From Flavobacterium saliperosum (GTDB taxonomy: Bacteria > Bacteroidota > Bacteroidia > Flavobacteriales > Flavobacteriaceae), in assembly GCF_900100625.1 (NCBI RefSeq), contig NZ_FMTY01000004.1, forward strand, positions 62,001 to 126,000: a stretch of DNA of 64,000 bases. Reading direction: 5' to 3'. Within the stretch, counting starts at the first letter, position 1, and each line of letters begins with the position of its first letter. The position numbers and the translations under genes are program-made. The notes below the pieces were generated by a model. That model was not told the DNA's origin, made no database searches, and worked only from the letters and a program-made list of their open reading frames with translations. Positions 35,374-43,889 of the stretch are shown piece after piece.

Positions 35374-36138
35374 ATGAAACGAAAACCTTTGATATTAGTC
35401 ACTAACGACGATAGTATTGTGGCACCGGGAATACGTGCTTTGATTGAAGTGATGAAAGAAATCGGCGAAGTGATTGTTGTGGCACCGGACAGTCCGCAAT
35501 CCGCCATGGGGCACGCGATTACCATCAACAACACCTTACATCTCGAAAAGGTTACGATTGATCCGACACTTGAAAACGAATACAGTTGCTCGGGAACACC
35601 GGTAGATTGCGTTAAAATAGCGGTTCACGAAATCCTGAAACGCAAACCCGATTTGTGTGTCTCCGGAATCAATCACGGTTCCAATTCCTCCATCAACGTA
35701 ATTTACTCCGGAACCATGTCTGCCGCAGTAGAAGCCGGTATTGAAGGGATTCCTGCGATTGGATTTTCCCTTTTGGATTTCAGCTGGAATGCCGATTTCG
35801 AACCGGTGAAACCCTACGTTAAAAAAATCGTTTTGGAAGTATTGGAAAAAGGATTACCGGATGGTGTGGTTTTAAACGTCAATCTTCCGAAAACCAAAAT
35901 CAAAGGCATGAAAGTATGTCGTCAGGCAAAAGCCGTTTGGGAAGAACGATTCGACAAGCGTACCAATCCGCAAGGCAAGGAATACTATTGGCTCACCGGA
36001 GAATTTGTGAATCTGGACAAAGGAGAAGACACCGACGAATGGGCCTTAAAACACAACTATATTTCCATTGTTCCCGTTCAGTTTGACCTGACGGCGCATC
36101 ATGCCATTCAGCAATTGAATACGTGGGACCTGACCTAA
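35374..36138 (+). CDS. surE: 5'/3'-nucleotidase SurE
   Basis: This metal-dependent phosphatase acts on nucleoside monophosphates. It has 254 residues. Motifs are ILVTNDDSIVAPGI with the metal-binding Asp pair, VVAPDSPQSAMGHAIT, CSGTPVDCVK and SGINHGSNSSINVIYSGTM. It heads a plus-strand group with a small membrane protein, lpxB and comEC. Confidence 0.97.
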   Translation: MKRKPLILVTNDDSIVAPGIRALIEVMKEIGEVIVVAPDSPQSAMGHAITINNTLHLEKVTIDPTLENEYSCSGTPVDCVKIAVHEILKRKPDLCVSGINHGSNSSINVIYSGTMSAAVEAGIEGIPAIGFSLLDFSWNADFEPVKPYVKKIVLEVLEKGLPDGVVLNVNLPKTKIKGMKVCRQAKAVWEERFDKRTNPQGKEYYWLTGEFVNLDKGEDTDEWALKHNYISIVPVQFDLTAHHAIQQLNTWDLT

Positions 36139-36163
36139 TTATGAATCAAAATCAAGAACGACT

Positions 36164-36436
36164 ATGAAGAAAAAAGATTTATTTATCGGACTTCTTATCG
36201 GATTAGTGGCGGCCACTTTAGGTTGCCTGCTGTTTTTATACTTTTTCACCGATGCCCGCTCCCTAGAAGACATAAAAGTGGTTCGTACTCAGGGTCTGAT
36301 GGGAAAATTAATTACCCTTGGAGCTATTTTTAACTTAATCGCTTTCTTCATCTTACTGAAACTGGAGAAAGAACTGATGGCCAGAGGCGTGATTTTGGCA
36401 ACCATTCTTTTGGCAATTCTAACGGTAATTCTGTAA
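36164..36436 (+). CDS. Small hypothetical membrane protein
   Basis: This 90-residue protein has three hydrophobic segments at about residues 7-28, 46-63 and 70-89 (LFIGLLIGLVAATLGCLLFLY, then LITLGAIFNLIAFFILLK). It is placed between surE and lpxB with 25 and 2 bp spacing, so it is almost certainly cotranslated with lpxB. A role in lipid A synthesis is possible but unsupported. No family was recognised. Confidence 0.72.
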   Translation: MKKKDLFIGLLIGLVAATLGCLLFLYFFTDARSLEDIKVVRTQGLMGKLITLGAIFNLIAFFILLKLEKELMARGVILATILLAILTVIL

Positions 36437-36438
36437 GT

Positions 36439-37551
36439 ATGAAATATTACATCATAGCCGGTGAAGCTTCCGGTGATTTGCACGGTGCCAATCTGATGAA
36501 AAACATTTTCAAACACGACCCTCAGGCGGAAATCCGTTTTTGGGGTGGCGACCTGATGCAACAAACCGGCGGTACCTTGGTAAAACACTACCGCGATTTG
36601 GCTTTTATGGGTTTTGCCGAAGTGCTAATGAATCTGAAAACCATTCTCAATAATATAAAAGTCTGCAAAGCCGATATTCTTGCTTTCCAGCCCGATGTGA
36701 TTATCTATATCGATTACCCCGGATTTAACATGCGTATTGCCGAATGGGCAAAAAAATTAGGCATCAGAAACCATTATTACATTTCTCCGCAAATCTGGGC
36801 CTGGAAAGAAAACCGCATCAAAGCCATCAAACGCGATGTCGATAAAATGTATGTGATTCTACCTTTTGAAAAGGATTTTTACGAAAAGAAACACCATTTC
36901 CCTGTGGAATTTGTAGGCCATCCCTTGATTGATGCGATACATAACCGACCGAAAACCGATGCCGCAGCTTTCAAAAAAGAAAACAAGCTGGATGAAAGAC
37001 CGATAATTGCCTTGTTGCCCGGAAGCCGCAAGCAGGAAATTGCTAAAATGCTTTCGCAGATGCTTTCCGTGGTGAAGGATTTTCCGGAGTATCAGTTTGT
37101 TATTGCGGGGGCGCCGAGTCAGGAGTTTTCGTTTTACCAGCAATTCCTGACCAACGATCAGGTGCATTTCATTTCGAATAAAACCTATGATTTACTGAGT
37201 GTTGCCCATGCCGCTTTGGTAACCTCGGGAACGGCAACACTGGAAACCGCCTTGTTTAAAGTTCCGGAAGTGGTGCTTTATAAAGGGAATTGGATTTCCT
37301 ATCAGATTGCTAAACGCGTCATTACCCTGAAATACATATCGTTGGTCAATTTAATCATGGACAAAGAAGTGGTAACCGAATTGATTCAGGACGATTGCAA
37401 TCCGAAAAGAATCAAAGCCGAATTGCAAAAATTACTGCATCCCGAAGATCGTGTTTCCCTTTTGAACAACTATGATTTATTGGAAGAAAAATTAGGCGGT
37501 GACGGGGCGAGTGAAAAAACGGCGCGGTTAATTATCAACGCCATAAAATAG
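36439..37551 (+). CDS. lpxB: Lipid-A-disaccharide synthase
   Basis: This glycosyltransferase joins UDP-diacylglucosamine and lipid X in lipid A synthesis. It has 370 residues. GEASGDLHGANLMK, FPVEFVGHPLID, ALLPGSRKQEI and VTSGTATLETALF are typical. It shares the transcript with the small membrane protein upstream. Together with lptC further on, it shows an LPS-containing outer membrane. Confidence 0.96.
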   Translation: MKYYIIAGEASGDLHGANLMKNIFKHDPQAEIRFWGGDLMQQTGGTLVKHYRDLAFMGFAEVLMNLKTILNNIKVCKADILAFQPDVIIYIDYPGFNMRIAEWAKKLGIRNHYYISPQIWAWKENRIKAIKRDVDKMYVILPFEKDFYEKKHHFPVEFVGHPLIDAIHNRPKTDAAAFKKENKLDERPIIALLPGSRKQEIAKMLSQMLSVVKDFPEYQFVIAGAPSQEFSFYQQFLTNDQVHFISNKTYDLLSVAHAALVTSGTATLETALFKVPEVVLYKGNWISYQIAKRVITLKYISLVNLIMDKEVVTELIQDDCNPKRIKAELQKLLHPEDRVSLLNNYDLLEEKLGGDGASEKTARLIINAIK

Positions 37552-37620
37552 TTTTTTCGATTTTTTTTCGCAGGGTTAAATTAAATGTAAGATTTTTCTT
37601 TTTTTAATTACTTTTTTACT

Positions 37621-37628
37621 TATTTTCG
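37621..37628 (+). promoter_or_regulatory. TATTTTCG, possible minus-7 element directly before comEC
   Basis: TATTTTCG is one base off TAnnTTTG and ends 5 bp before the ATG at 37634. If used, the message would start at or very near the initiation codon. TATTTTCG also precedes the sensor kinase (47903-47910) and the PpiD-like gene (59024-59031, minus strand), so the variant may be functional. Confidence 0.4.
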
Positions 37629-37633
37629 TGAGT

Positions 37634-39655
37634 ATGAAAGTAATGAAATTTCCTACTATTGCAATAGCCCTGTTCTTTACATTGGGTATCGTTTCTGATT
37701 TTTATTGGAAACCCGATATTACTTGGGTCATATTGTTGACAATACTAACATCTTTAGTGTTTGGAATCCAATATTGGCTGGCCAAAAAGCATTTTATACA
37801 GAAAACGTATTTTGGCCTCGCGACCTATTCGCTGTCGTTTTCCATCGGAGTGCTGACACACGCACTTCATTTCGAACCCGGTTTCAAAAATCACTACAGC
37901 CACTTTCTTACCGAAAACAATACCTTGCAAGGAACCGTCTCCGAAAGGTTAAAACCTAATGAACATGCCGAAAAATACTATTTCAAAATATCAAAAATTG
38001 ACGGAAAACCGGTTTTCGGGAAAATTCTTGTAACGGTTTCCAAAAAGGGAAAGCAACACCAATTCCATTCCGGGGATGAAATCATCATCAAAGGCGATGT
38101 ACAACCGATTGCCAAATCGTACAATCCCTATCAGTTTGATTATGCCGCTTATCTGGAAAAACAAAATGTGTTTCATCAGTTGTATTTAAAACCCGAAAAT
38201 CACATACAAATTGGCACACGTCACCACTTTGATTATTATGTGGAAAGGTACCGAAACATAGTATTGAACAGTTTCAACATTCATCATTTTTCTCCGGAAA
38301 CGGACAATGTCATCCGCGCCTTGTTACTCGGGCAACGGCAGGACATGGACGCACAAACTTCAGAGAATTACACCAATGCCGGGGTTATCCATATTTTAGC
38401 CATTTCCGGTTTGCATATCGCCATTTTGTATACCATGTTACTCTTTTTTATCCGACCCCTGCAACGATTCAAAAAAGGAAAACTGCTACAATTTCTAATC
38501 GTTATAGGCTTTCTTTGGTTGTTTGCGATACTGTCGGGTTTGTCAGCTTCGGTGGTGCGCTCGGTGGTGATGTTCAGTTTCGTGAGCTTTGGATTGTACC
38601 TTAACAAGACGGGAAACATCTACAACATTTTGGCCGTTTCCATGCTTACTATTTTACTGTTTCGCCCGAATTTCCTATTCGATGTGGGTTTCCAGTTGAG
38701 CTACATTGCGGTTTTTACCATTGTTTGGCTGCAACCACTTTACAAATCGTTTAAGTTTTCGCGATATAAGGTCGTGAATTATTTCTCGGATGTGCTTGTG
38801 ATTTCCTTTGTCGCGCAAATTGGGGTATTGCCTTTGAGTTTGTATTATTTCAATCAGATTCCGATGCTGTTTTTTTTAGCGAATTTGGTGGTGATTCCGC
38901 TTTCCAGTTTCGTATTGGTTTTAGGGATTGCGGTGTTGCTTTTTAATTTCATCCTTCCGGATTTCGCTATCCTGTTAGGAAAACTGCTTTCCCTTTCTAT
39001 CGAAATCATGAATGAATACATTGCCTGGATAGCCTCATTCAAACATTTCGTAATCAAAGATATTCCGTTCTCCTTCCCGCTTTTACTGATTGCATATCTT
39101 GTGCTGATTGCCTGCGTTCTCTGGTTGTACGAAAAGCAGTTTTCCAGACTTCGTTTCTTTTTGTGTGCTGCAGTCGTATTGCAACTCGCTCTATTGAATA
39201 CCTTCCGACAAACAGAGAAAGGAAGTGAATTCATTGTATACAACAATCGTAAGAGCACGTTACTGACCGAAAAGCAAAACAACAAAATAATAGCATACAC
39301 CAATGATAGTCTGCCTCATGAAAACACGAATCTGAGAGCATACAACCGAGGGAAATTCAATCAGGAAATTGAAATACGGCCTTTGCCGAATGTACTCTGT
39401 TACGACAAAAATAAAATCTTATTGGTAGACAGTCTTGGCATTTATACGACCAAACAGCAACCGGATGTTCTGTTGCTCACACAATCACCAAAAATCAATC
39501 TGAACCGGGTAATAAAAGTCACTCGCCCAAAAATGATAATTGCCGATGCTACGAATTACAAAAGTTATGTGAAACGTTGGAAAGCGACCTGTGAAAAAGA
39601 AAAAATCCCTTTCCATGCCACTGCTGAAAAGGGATTCTATAGAATTGAAAATTAG
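37634..39655 (+). CDS. comEC: ComEC/Rec2 family DNA-uptake channel protein
   Basis: This inner-membrane protein is thought to bring single-stranded DNA into the cytoplasm. The ATG at 37634 gives 673 residues. The N-terminal DUF4131-type region holds three helices and an OB-like domain (LQGTVSERLKPNEHAEKYYF, then GDEIIIKGDVQPI). The Competence domain has YTNAGVIHILAISGLHIAILY and GLSASVVRSVVMFSFV. The C-terminal 150 residues lack the HxHxDH of the metallo-beta-lactamase domain found in other ComEC proteins. Its stop overlaps the convergent thioredoxin gene by 4 bp. Confidence 0.92.
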   Translation: MKVMKFPTIAIALFFTLGIVSDFYWKPDITWVILLTILTSLVFGIQYWLAKKHFIQKTYFGLATYSLSFSIGVLTHALHFEPGFKNHYSHFLTENNTLQGTVSERLKPNEHAEKYYFKISKIDGKPVFGKILVTVSKKGKQHQFHSGDEIIIKGDVQPIAKSYNPYQFDYAAYLEKQNVFHQLYLKPENHIQIGTRHHFDYYVERYRNIVLNSFNIHHFSPETDNVIRALLLGQRQDMDAQTSENYTNAGVIHILAISGLHIAILYTMLLFFIRPLQRFKKGKLLQFLIVIGFLWLFAILSGLSASVVRSVVMFSFVSFGLYLNKTGNIYNILAVSMLTILLFRPNFLFDVGFQLSYIAVFTIVWLQPLYKSFKFSRYKVVNYFSDVLVISFVAQIGVLPLSLYYFNQIPMLFFLANLVVIPLSSFVLVLGIAVLLFNFILPDFAILLGKLLSLSIEIMNEYIAWIASFKHFVIKDIPFSFPLLLIAYLVLIACVLWLYEKQFSRLRFFLCAAVVLQLALLNTFRQTEKGSEFIVYNNRKSTLLTEKQNNKIIAYTNDSLPHENTNLRAYNRGKFNQEIEIRPLPNVLCYDKNKILLVDSLGIYTTKQQPDVLLLTQSPKINLNRVIKVTRPKMIIADATNYKSYVKRWKATCEKEKIPFHATAEKGFYRIEN

Positions 39656-40128
39656 ATTTTCTCGAGTTCTGCAATAACCTGTTCCGCAGTTCTGTACCCT
39701 ACAATCGGAGCTTTCACTTCGCCGGTTTTATCAAAAACATACATGGAAGGATAGCCCTGAACCTGTAAAAACATGGTGAATTCGTGTGCCGAATTTCTGC
39801 CTTTACGGTTCGAATCAAAGCCTGGGTTGGCATATTTCTTTCCTTTGTAGTTTACTTGCGTATTTCCTTCACCATTGAATTTCACGGCATAATAATTCGC
39901 ATTGATGTATTCCACAAATTTTGGATCGTGAAACGTATTCTTGTCCAACATCTTACAAGGGCCACACCAATCGGTATATACGTCCATGAAAATAGGTTTT
40001 GCCTTTTTAGGGTTTTTTTGTTGTAATGCCAATGCCTCATCAATAGTCATCCACTTAATTTCAGCTTCCTGAGCCTGTGCCACCATACTTCCCAAAACGA
40101 AAAGTACGGCAAATAGTGTTTTTTTCAT
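39652..40128 (-). CDS. Secreted thioredoxin-like protein (CGPC)
   Basis: This 158-residue protein has a signal peptide (ending AQAQ) and a thioredoxin fold with active site Cys55-Gly-Pro-Cys58 (DWCGPCKM) and the cis-Pro loop VQGYPSMYVF. It is probably a periplasmic disulphide reductase or carrier. It lies 3 bp after a second thioredoxin-like gene and ends the minus-strand block with the peptide transporters. Its partner is unknown. Confidence 0.9.
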   Translation of the reverse strand: MKKTLFAVLFVLGSMVAQAQEAEIKWMTIDEALALQQKNPKKAKPIFMDVYTDWCGPCKMLDKNTFHDPKFVEYINANYYAVKFNGEGNTQVNYKGKKYANPGFDSNRKGRNSAHEFTMFLQVQGYPSMYVFDKTGEVKAPIVGYRTAEQVIAELEKI

Positions 40129-40131
40129 CGT

Positions 40132-40608
40132 TTATCCTTTTTTATTGTTAGTTAAAATTTGATTGGCGCCTGATATCCAGACTTCCGGTCCGCCGGCCAC
40201 ATAACCGGTACTGCCCAATTGGGTAAAATTGGTTTTTCCTTCTCTAGTTTCCGAATTGACAAACCAAACTGTTGGATAGCCTTGTACCTGAAAAGCACTT
40301 TGCAAGGAATAGTTTTGTTGCTGTAAAGCGGGGTCCAACTGTTTTTTTCTTGGAAAATCTAGTTCAACAAGCACCACATTGTCTTTGGCCCATTTAACGA
40401 ACTCTTTCTTATAAAACACCTCTTTTTGCAAACGAATACACCAGCCACACCAATCGCTACCTGTAAAAAACAACAGTAATGGCTTTTTCTCCTTATTGGA
40501 AATTGCCATGGCCTTATCGATGTTCGTATGCCATGTCAGTTTGCTTTTCTGAGCATTTACAAGTAATGAACCAAAAGTCATCAATAAAATTAAAAATATT
40601 TTTTTCAT
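40132..40608 (-). CDS. Secreted thioredoxin-like protein (CGWC)
   Basis: This 158-residue protein has a signal peptide (ending VNAQ), with active site Cys54-Gly-Trp-Cys57 (SDWCGWCIRL) and a cis-Pro loop VQGYPTVWFV. It is a paralogue-like neighbour of the CGPC protein, but the two differ enough in sequence to be old relatives rather than a recent copy. The Trp-containing dipeptide suggests a different redox potential. It sits 52 bp after the first POT transporter stop and is probably on the same message. Confidence 0.9.
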   Translation of the reverse strand: MKKIFLILLMTFGSLLVNAQKSKLTWHTNIDKAMAISNKEKKPLLLFFTGSDWCGWCIRLQKEVFYKKEFVKWAKDNVVLVELDFPRKKQLDPALQQQNYSLQSAFQVQGYPTVWFVNSETREGKTNFTQLGSTGYVAGGPEVWISGANQILTNNKKG

Positions 40609-40660
40609 ACTGAGTTTCGATTTTTATCTTCTACTAAATAACAAAAACAATGCCGAAAAA

Positions 40661-42166
40661 TCACTTGACCTCTCCCATTAATTTTTTTACAAAAGGAGAA
40701 ATCGCGATTAACACGACGCCGGCAATCAACGCGTAAATCGCCAATTGTTCGTAGCCGTCGGCATATACATTTAATTTTTCCAGATTGGAGGCGTTTTCGG
40801 AAGCTTCCGCAATGTTCGCCCCTAGCAAACCTGCGAAATACTGCCCGTAGGCGCTGGCCAAAAACCACATTCCCATGATAACCGCCTGTGTTTTTTGTGG
40901 CGATAACTTGGTCATGGCACTCATTCCTATCGGAGACAGACACAATTCGCCAAACGTGATGACAAACCAACCGAACGTGAACAAATCCAATGAGGTTCTA
41001 CCCGAAGCGTCGGCAAAGAATTTCGTATAATAAAACACGTAGAAACCGCCCGCTAAAAAGATAAACGCCAATCCGAATTTCACTACCGTATTGGGTTCGA
41101 TTTTTCGTTTGTTCATCCAAAGCCATGCCATTCCCACTAAAGCCGCAAAAGCGATTACAAACAGGGAATTCGCGGAATTGTTCACTCCATTCGGATCCAA
41201 TTTGATTCCGGCCACGGTGTTTTCTAAATTGTTTGCCGCAAATAAACTTAAAGATCCGCCACTCTGTTCGAAAAACGCCCAAAAGAAAATGGAGAATATA
41301 ATAAAGACTAAAGCTGCGAATAATTTTTTATTTTCCGCTAAGGAGAAATTACGCATTTCATAGAACAGGTACAACAACGAAGCCGGACCGATAACAAACA
41401 TGAAATAATCCGTGTATTCTGTTCTCGCCACCATCGTCATGATAATCGGAATGATTACCAAAGATCCTACATAAGTAACGATTTCAAGCGTTCTTTTCTT
41501 TGACGGTTCCAAATGATTTAGCGGAGAAAGTCCGATTTCACCCAAGCTCTTTTGTGTTTGCGTGAACGTCAGCAAACTGATAATCATTACAATAGCAGCA
41601 AATCCAAACGCGACATTCCAACGCAAATGTTCCGGAACGAAAGAAGCAAACATATTCCCATTCGCCACAGCGATACAAATGTAACCTCCGATTAGGGCTC
41701 CAAGATTCACCCCGGCATAGAACAATGAAAATCCGGCATCGCGACGGTTGTCATCGTCTTTGTATAATTTACCGACCATGGTGGAGATATTCGGTTTGAA
41801 AAATCCGGTTCCGATAATCGTGAAACTGATTCCGAAGAAAAAGAACTGTTTCGGATCGATTGCCAGAATAATACTTCCAACAATCATCAGCAATCCGCCC
41901 CAAAAAAGGGATTTTCGGTATCCTAAAATCTTATCGGCAAACAATCCTCCAATAAAGGTGAATGCATAAACAAAAGCCTGAGTGGCGCCGTATTGAAGAT
42001 TGGCGGTTTTTTCGTCCATCATCAATTGGTTTACCATAAAGACCACCAACATTCCGCGCATTCCGTAGAAACTGAAACGTTCCCACATTTCGCTGAAAAA
42101 CAAATACCACAGTTGTTTCGGGTATTTTCCTTTAAAATTCTGAATTTGTTCTATTGTTGCACTCAT
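40661..42166 (-). CDS. Peptide MFS transporter, POT/PTR2 family (copy 1)
   Basis: A proton-coupled di/tripeptide symporter with 501 residues and 12-14 helices. The ExxERF proton site is EMWERFSFYGMRGML near the N-terminus. GFFKPNISTMVGKLY, the PTR2 signature region GVNLGALIGGYI and FGELCLSPIGMSAMTKLSP are clear. It is the most compact of the three tandem copies. It starts one base after the stop of copy 2, so these two are translationally coupled. Confidence 0.94.
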   Translation of the reverse strand: MSATIEQIQNFKGKYPKQLWYLFFSEMWERFSFYGMRGMLVVFMVNQLMMDEKTANLQYGATQAFVYAFTFIGGLFADKILGYRKSLFWGGLLMIVGSIILAIDPKQFFFFGISFTIIGTGFFKPNISTMVGKLYKDDDNRRDAGFSLFYAGVNLGALIGGYICIAVANGNMFASFVPEHLRWNVAFGFAAIVMIISLLTFTQTQKSLGEIGLSPLNHLEPSKKRTLEIVTYVGSLVIIPIIMTMVARTEYTDYFMFVIGPASLLYLFYEMRNFSLAENKKLFAALVFIIFSIFFWAFFEQSGGSLSLFAANNLENTVAGIKLDPNGVNNSANSLFVIAFAALVGMAWLWMNKRKIEPNTVVKFGLAFIFLAGGFYVFYYTKFFADASGRTSLDLFTFGWFVITFGELCLSPIGMSAMTKLSPQKTQAVIMGMWFLASAYGQYFAGLLGANIAEASENASNLEKLNVYADGYEQLAIYALIAGVVLIAISPFVKKLMGEVK

Positions 42167-42167
42167 C

Positions 42168-43820
42168 TTAGTTTATTCCTTTTTCTTTCATTACGGCATT
42201 TAATCTTTTCAGGATGGACAATCCTAACAACGTGGCAAACAATAACAATAAGCAGTTCACAATAAAGAAATTGGCTTTGTTTTCATAATCATACCACATG
42301 CTCGCCAATACCCCGGACAATTTATTTCCAATAGAAATTGACAGGAAGAATCCTCCCATCATTAACGCGGTTAAACGTGGCGGACTTAACTTGGATACGA
42401 TTGACAATCCCATTGGGGACAGGCACAATTCACCAATTGTGATTACACCATATGTGCCTACCAACCAAAGTGGCGAAACTTTCACAGCGCCATTGCTACC
42501 GATATAAACCGCAGCCACCATGAACAAACAGGATAATGCAGAAATAAATAACCCTAAAACAATTTTTGAAGGCGTGGATGGCTCTTTTCCTTTTTTACGC
42601 AGGAACGCGAAGAAACCAACCACCAAAGGCGTTAATAGAATAATCCAACCCGGATTCACCGACTGGAACAGTTCCGTATTGATCAATGATACTTTTTGCT
42701 CCGGATTCTTTTCTAATTCGGCTCGCTGTTCATCTGAAACGTTGGTGAAATACACATCTTTTCCTTGTATTTTGACAGGCTCACCCGCCTCATTTTTTTC
42801 AGCCTGATACTGATGGTCGTATTTTTGAACTTCTTTGGTCTGGAAATCCTTCTGATCTACCAGATAGATAGCCGAAAGTGCTTTTTCTGTGGTTCCGGTT
42901 ACCTGTCTGTCAGTATAATAATTCGCCCAACGTGTCAAGGCAGTACCATTTTGTTTGAAAACCGCCCAGAATAACATCCCGACCGCAAAAATCGCTAACA
43001 AAGCCCCAAGTGGACGTTTGTCTTCGTGATTGGCCTTAAGATATAAGCGAACATAGAAAATGATAATCGGGATACAGGCAAAAATAAACGCATCCGTGGA
43101 ATCACTTTTAAAAATATTTCCCGGAATCATCCATCCCAGCGCACCACAAATAATGGCCGGTAAAAACACCACGCCCAGAATGCGTCCCAAACTAATATCG
43201 CCTTCCTGAACCGGTTTCATCACATTGGCACTCTCCAGATGTTTTCTTCCCATGGAGAAAATAACCAGTCCGATAAACATTCCGACTCCCGCAGTGATAA
43301 AAGCGGCACTCCATCCGTATTGATTGCGCATAAAAGCCGCAATGATATTACAAATGAAAGCCCCGATGTTAATACCCATGTAAAAGATGTTGTAACCGGC
43401 GTCTTTACTCGCTTTGTATTCCTCGGTGGAATAAAGGTTCCCCACCAAAGTGGAAATACTCGGTTTGAAAAACCCGTTACCTATGATAATCAGTGCCATG
43501 GACACGTAAAAAGCTGTGGTGTTATGGAAACCTAAGCCTATATAGCCTAATCCCATCAGAAAACCTCCTAAATAAATCGCTTTGAAATACCCCAAGACAC
43601 GGTCGGCGAGATAGCCCCCTAAAAAAGGAGTCAAATAGGTTAATGCAATATACGTTCCGAAAATATCATCGGCGTATTTATCGGAAAATGCCAATCCTCC
43701 TGTTGCGGCAGGATCAATCATGTACAAAACAAAAATTCCGATAATCAAATAATAGCCAAAACGTTCCCACATTTCGGTAAAAAACAAAAACAGTAATCCT
43801 CTGGGGTGTTTATTCTTCAT
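42168..43820 (-). CDS. Peptide MFS transporter, POT/PTR2 family (copy 2, with extra loop)
   Basis: A 550-residue POT homologue with EMWERFGYYLIIG at the proton site and GFFKPSISTLVGNLY plus GINIGAFICNIIAA. It differs from its neighbours: Leu-Ile-Ile-Gly replaces Met-Arg-Ala/Gly after ERF-YY. A hydrophilic insert of about 75 residues between the middle helices (about residues 295-375) has KDFQTKEVQKYDHQYQAEKN and EPVKIQGKDVYFTNVSDEQR. The function of the insert is unknown. It is preceded by a terminator-like hairpin at 43836-43862, so it may have a separate or attenuated message. Confidence 0.93.
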   Translation of the reverse strand: MKNKHPRGLLFLFFTEMWERFGYYLIIGIFVLYMIDPAATGGLAFSDKYADDIFGTYIALTYLTPFLGGYLADRVLGYFKAIYLGGFLMGLGYIGLGFHNTTAFYVSMALIIIGNGFFKPSISTLVGNLYSTEEYKASKDAGYNIFYMGINIGAFICNIIAAFMRNQYGWSAAFITAGVGMFIGLVIFSMGRKHLESANVMKPVQEGDISLGRILGVVFLPAIICGALGWMIPGNIFKSDSTDAFIFACIPIIIFYVRLYLKANHEDKRPLGALLAIFAVGMLFWAVFKQNGTALTRWANYYTDRQVTGTTEKALSAIYLVDQKDFQTKEVQKYDHQYQAEKNEAGEPVKIQGKDVYFTNVSDEQRAELEKNPEQKVSLINTELFQSVNPGWIILLTPLVVGFFAFLRKKGKEPSTPSKIVLGLFISALSCLFMVAAVYIGSNGAVKVSPLWLVGTYGVITIGELCLSPMGLSIVSKLSPPRLTALMMGGFFLSISIGNKLSGVLASMWYDYENKANFFIVNCLLLLFATLLGLSILKRLNAVMKEKGIN

Positions 43821-43835
43821 AGTACTAATATTAAA

Positions 43836-43862
43836 AAAGCCCGTAGTGGTTCCTACGGGCTT
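43836..43862 (-). terminator. Terminator or attenuator inside the POT gene block
   Basis: AAGCCCGTAG (43837-43846) and CTACGGGCTT (43853-43862) form a 10-bp stem with a 6-nt loop. Read on the minus strand it is followed by TTTTTT. It lies 28 bp after the stop of copy 3 and 16 bp before the start of copy 2, leaving no room for a full promoter in between. Confidence 0.8.
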
Positions 43863-43889
43863 GAAAGATATAAAATATTTTTGAAATGC

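Noticed and set aside
39652..40608. Recent tandem duplication of thioredoxin genes
   Set aside because: The two proteins share only fold-level features (CxxC, cis-Pro loop). Sequence outside these is clearly different.
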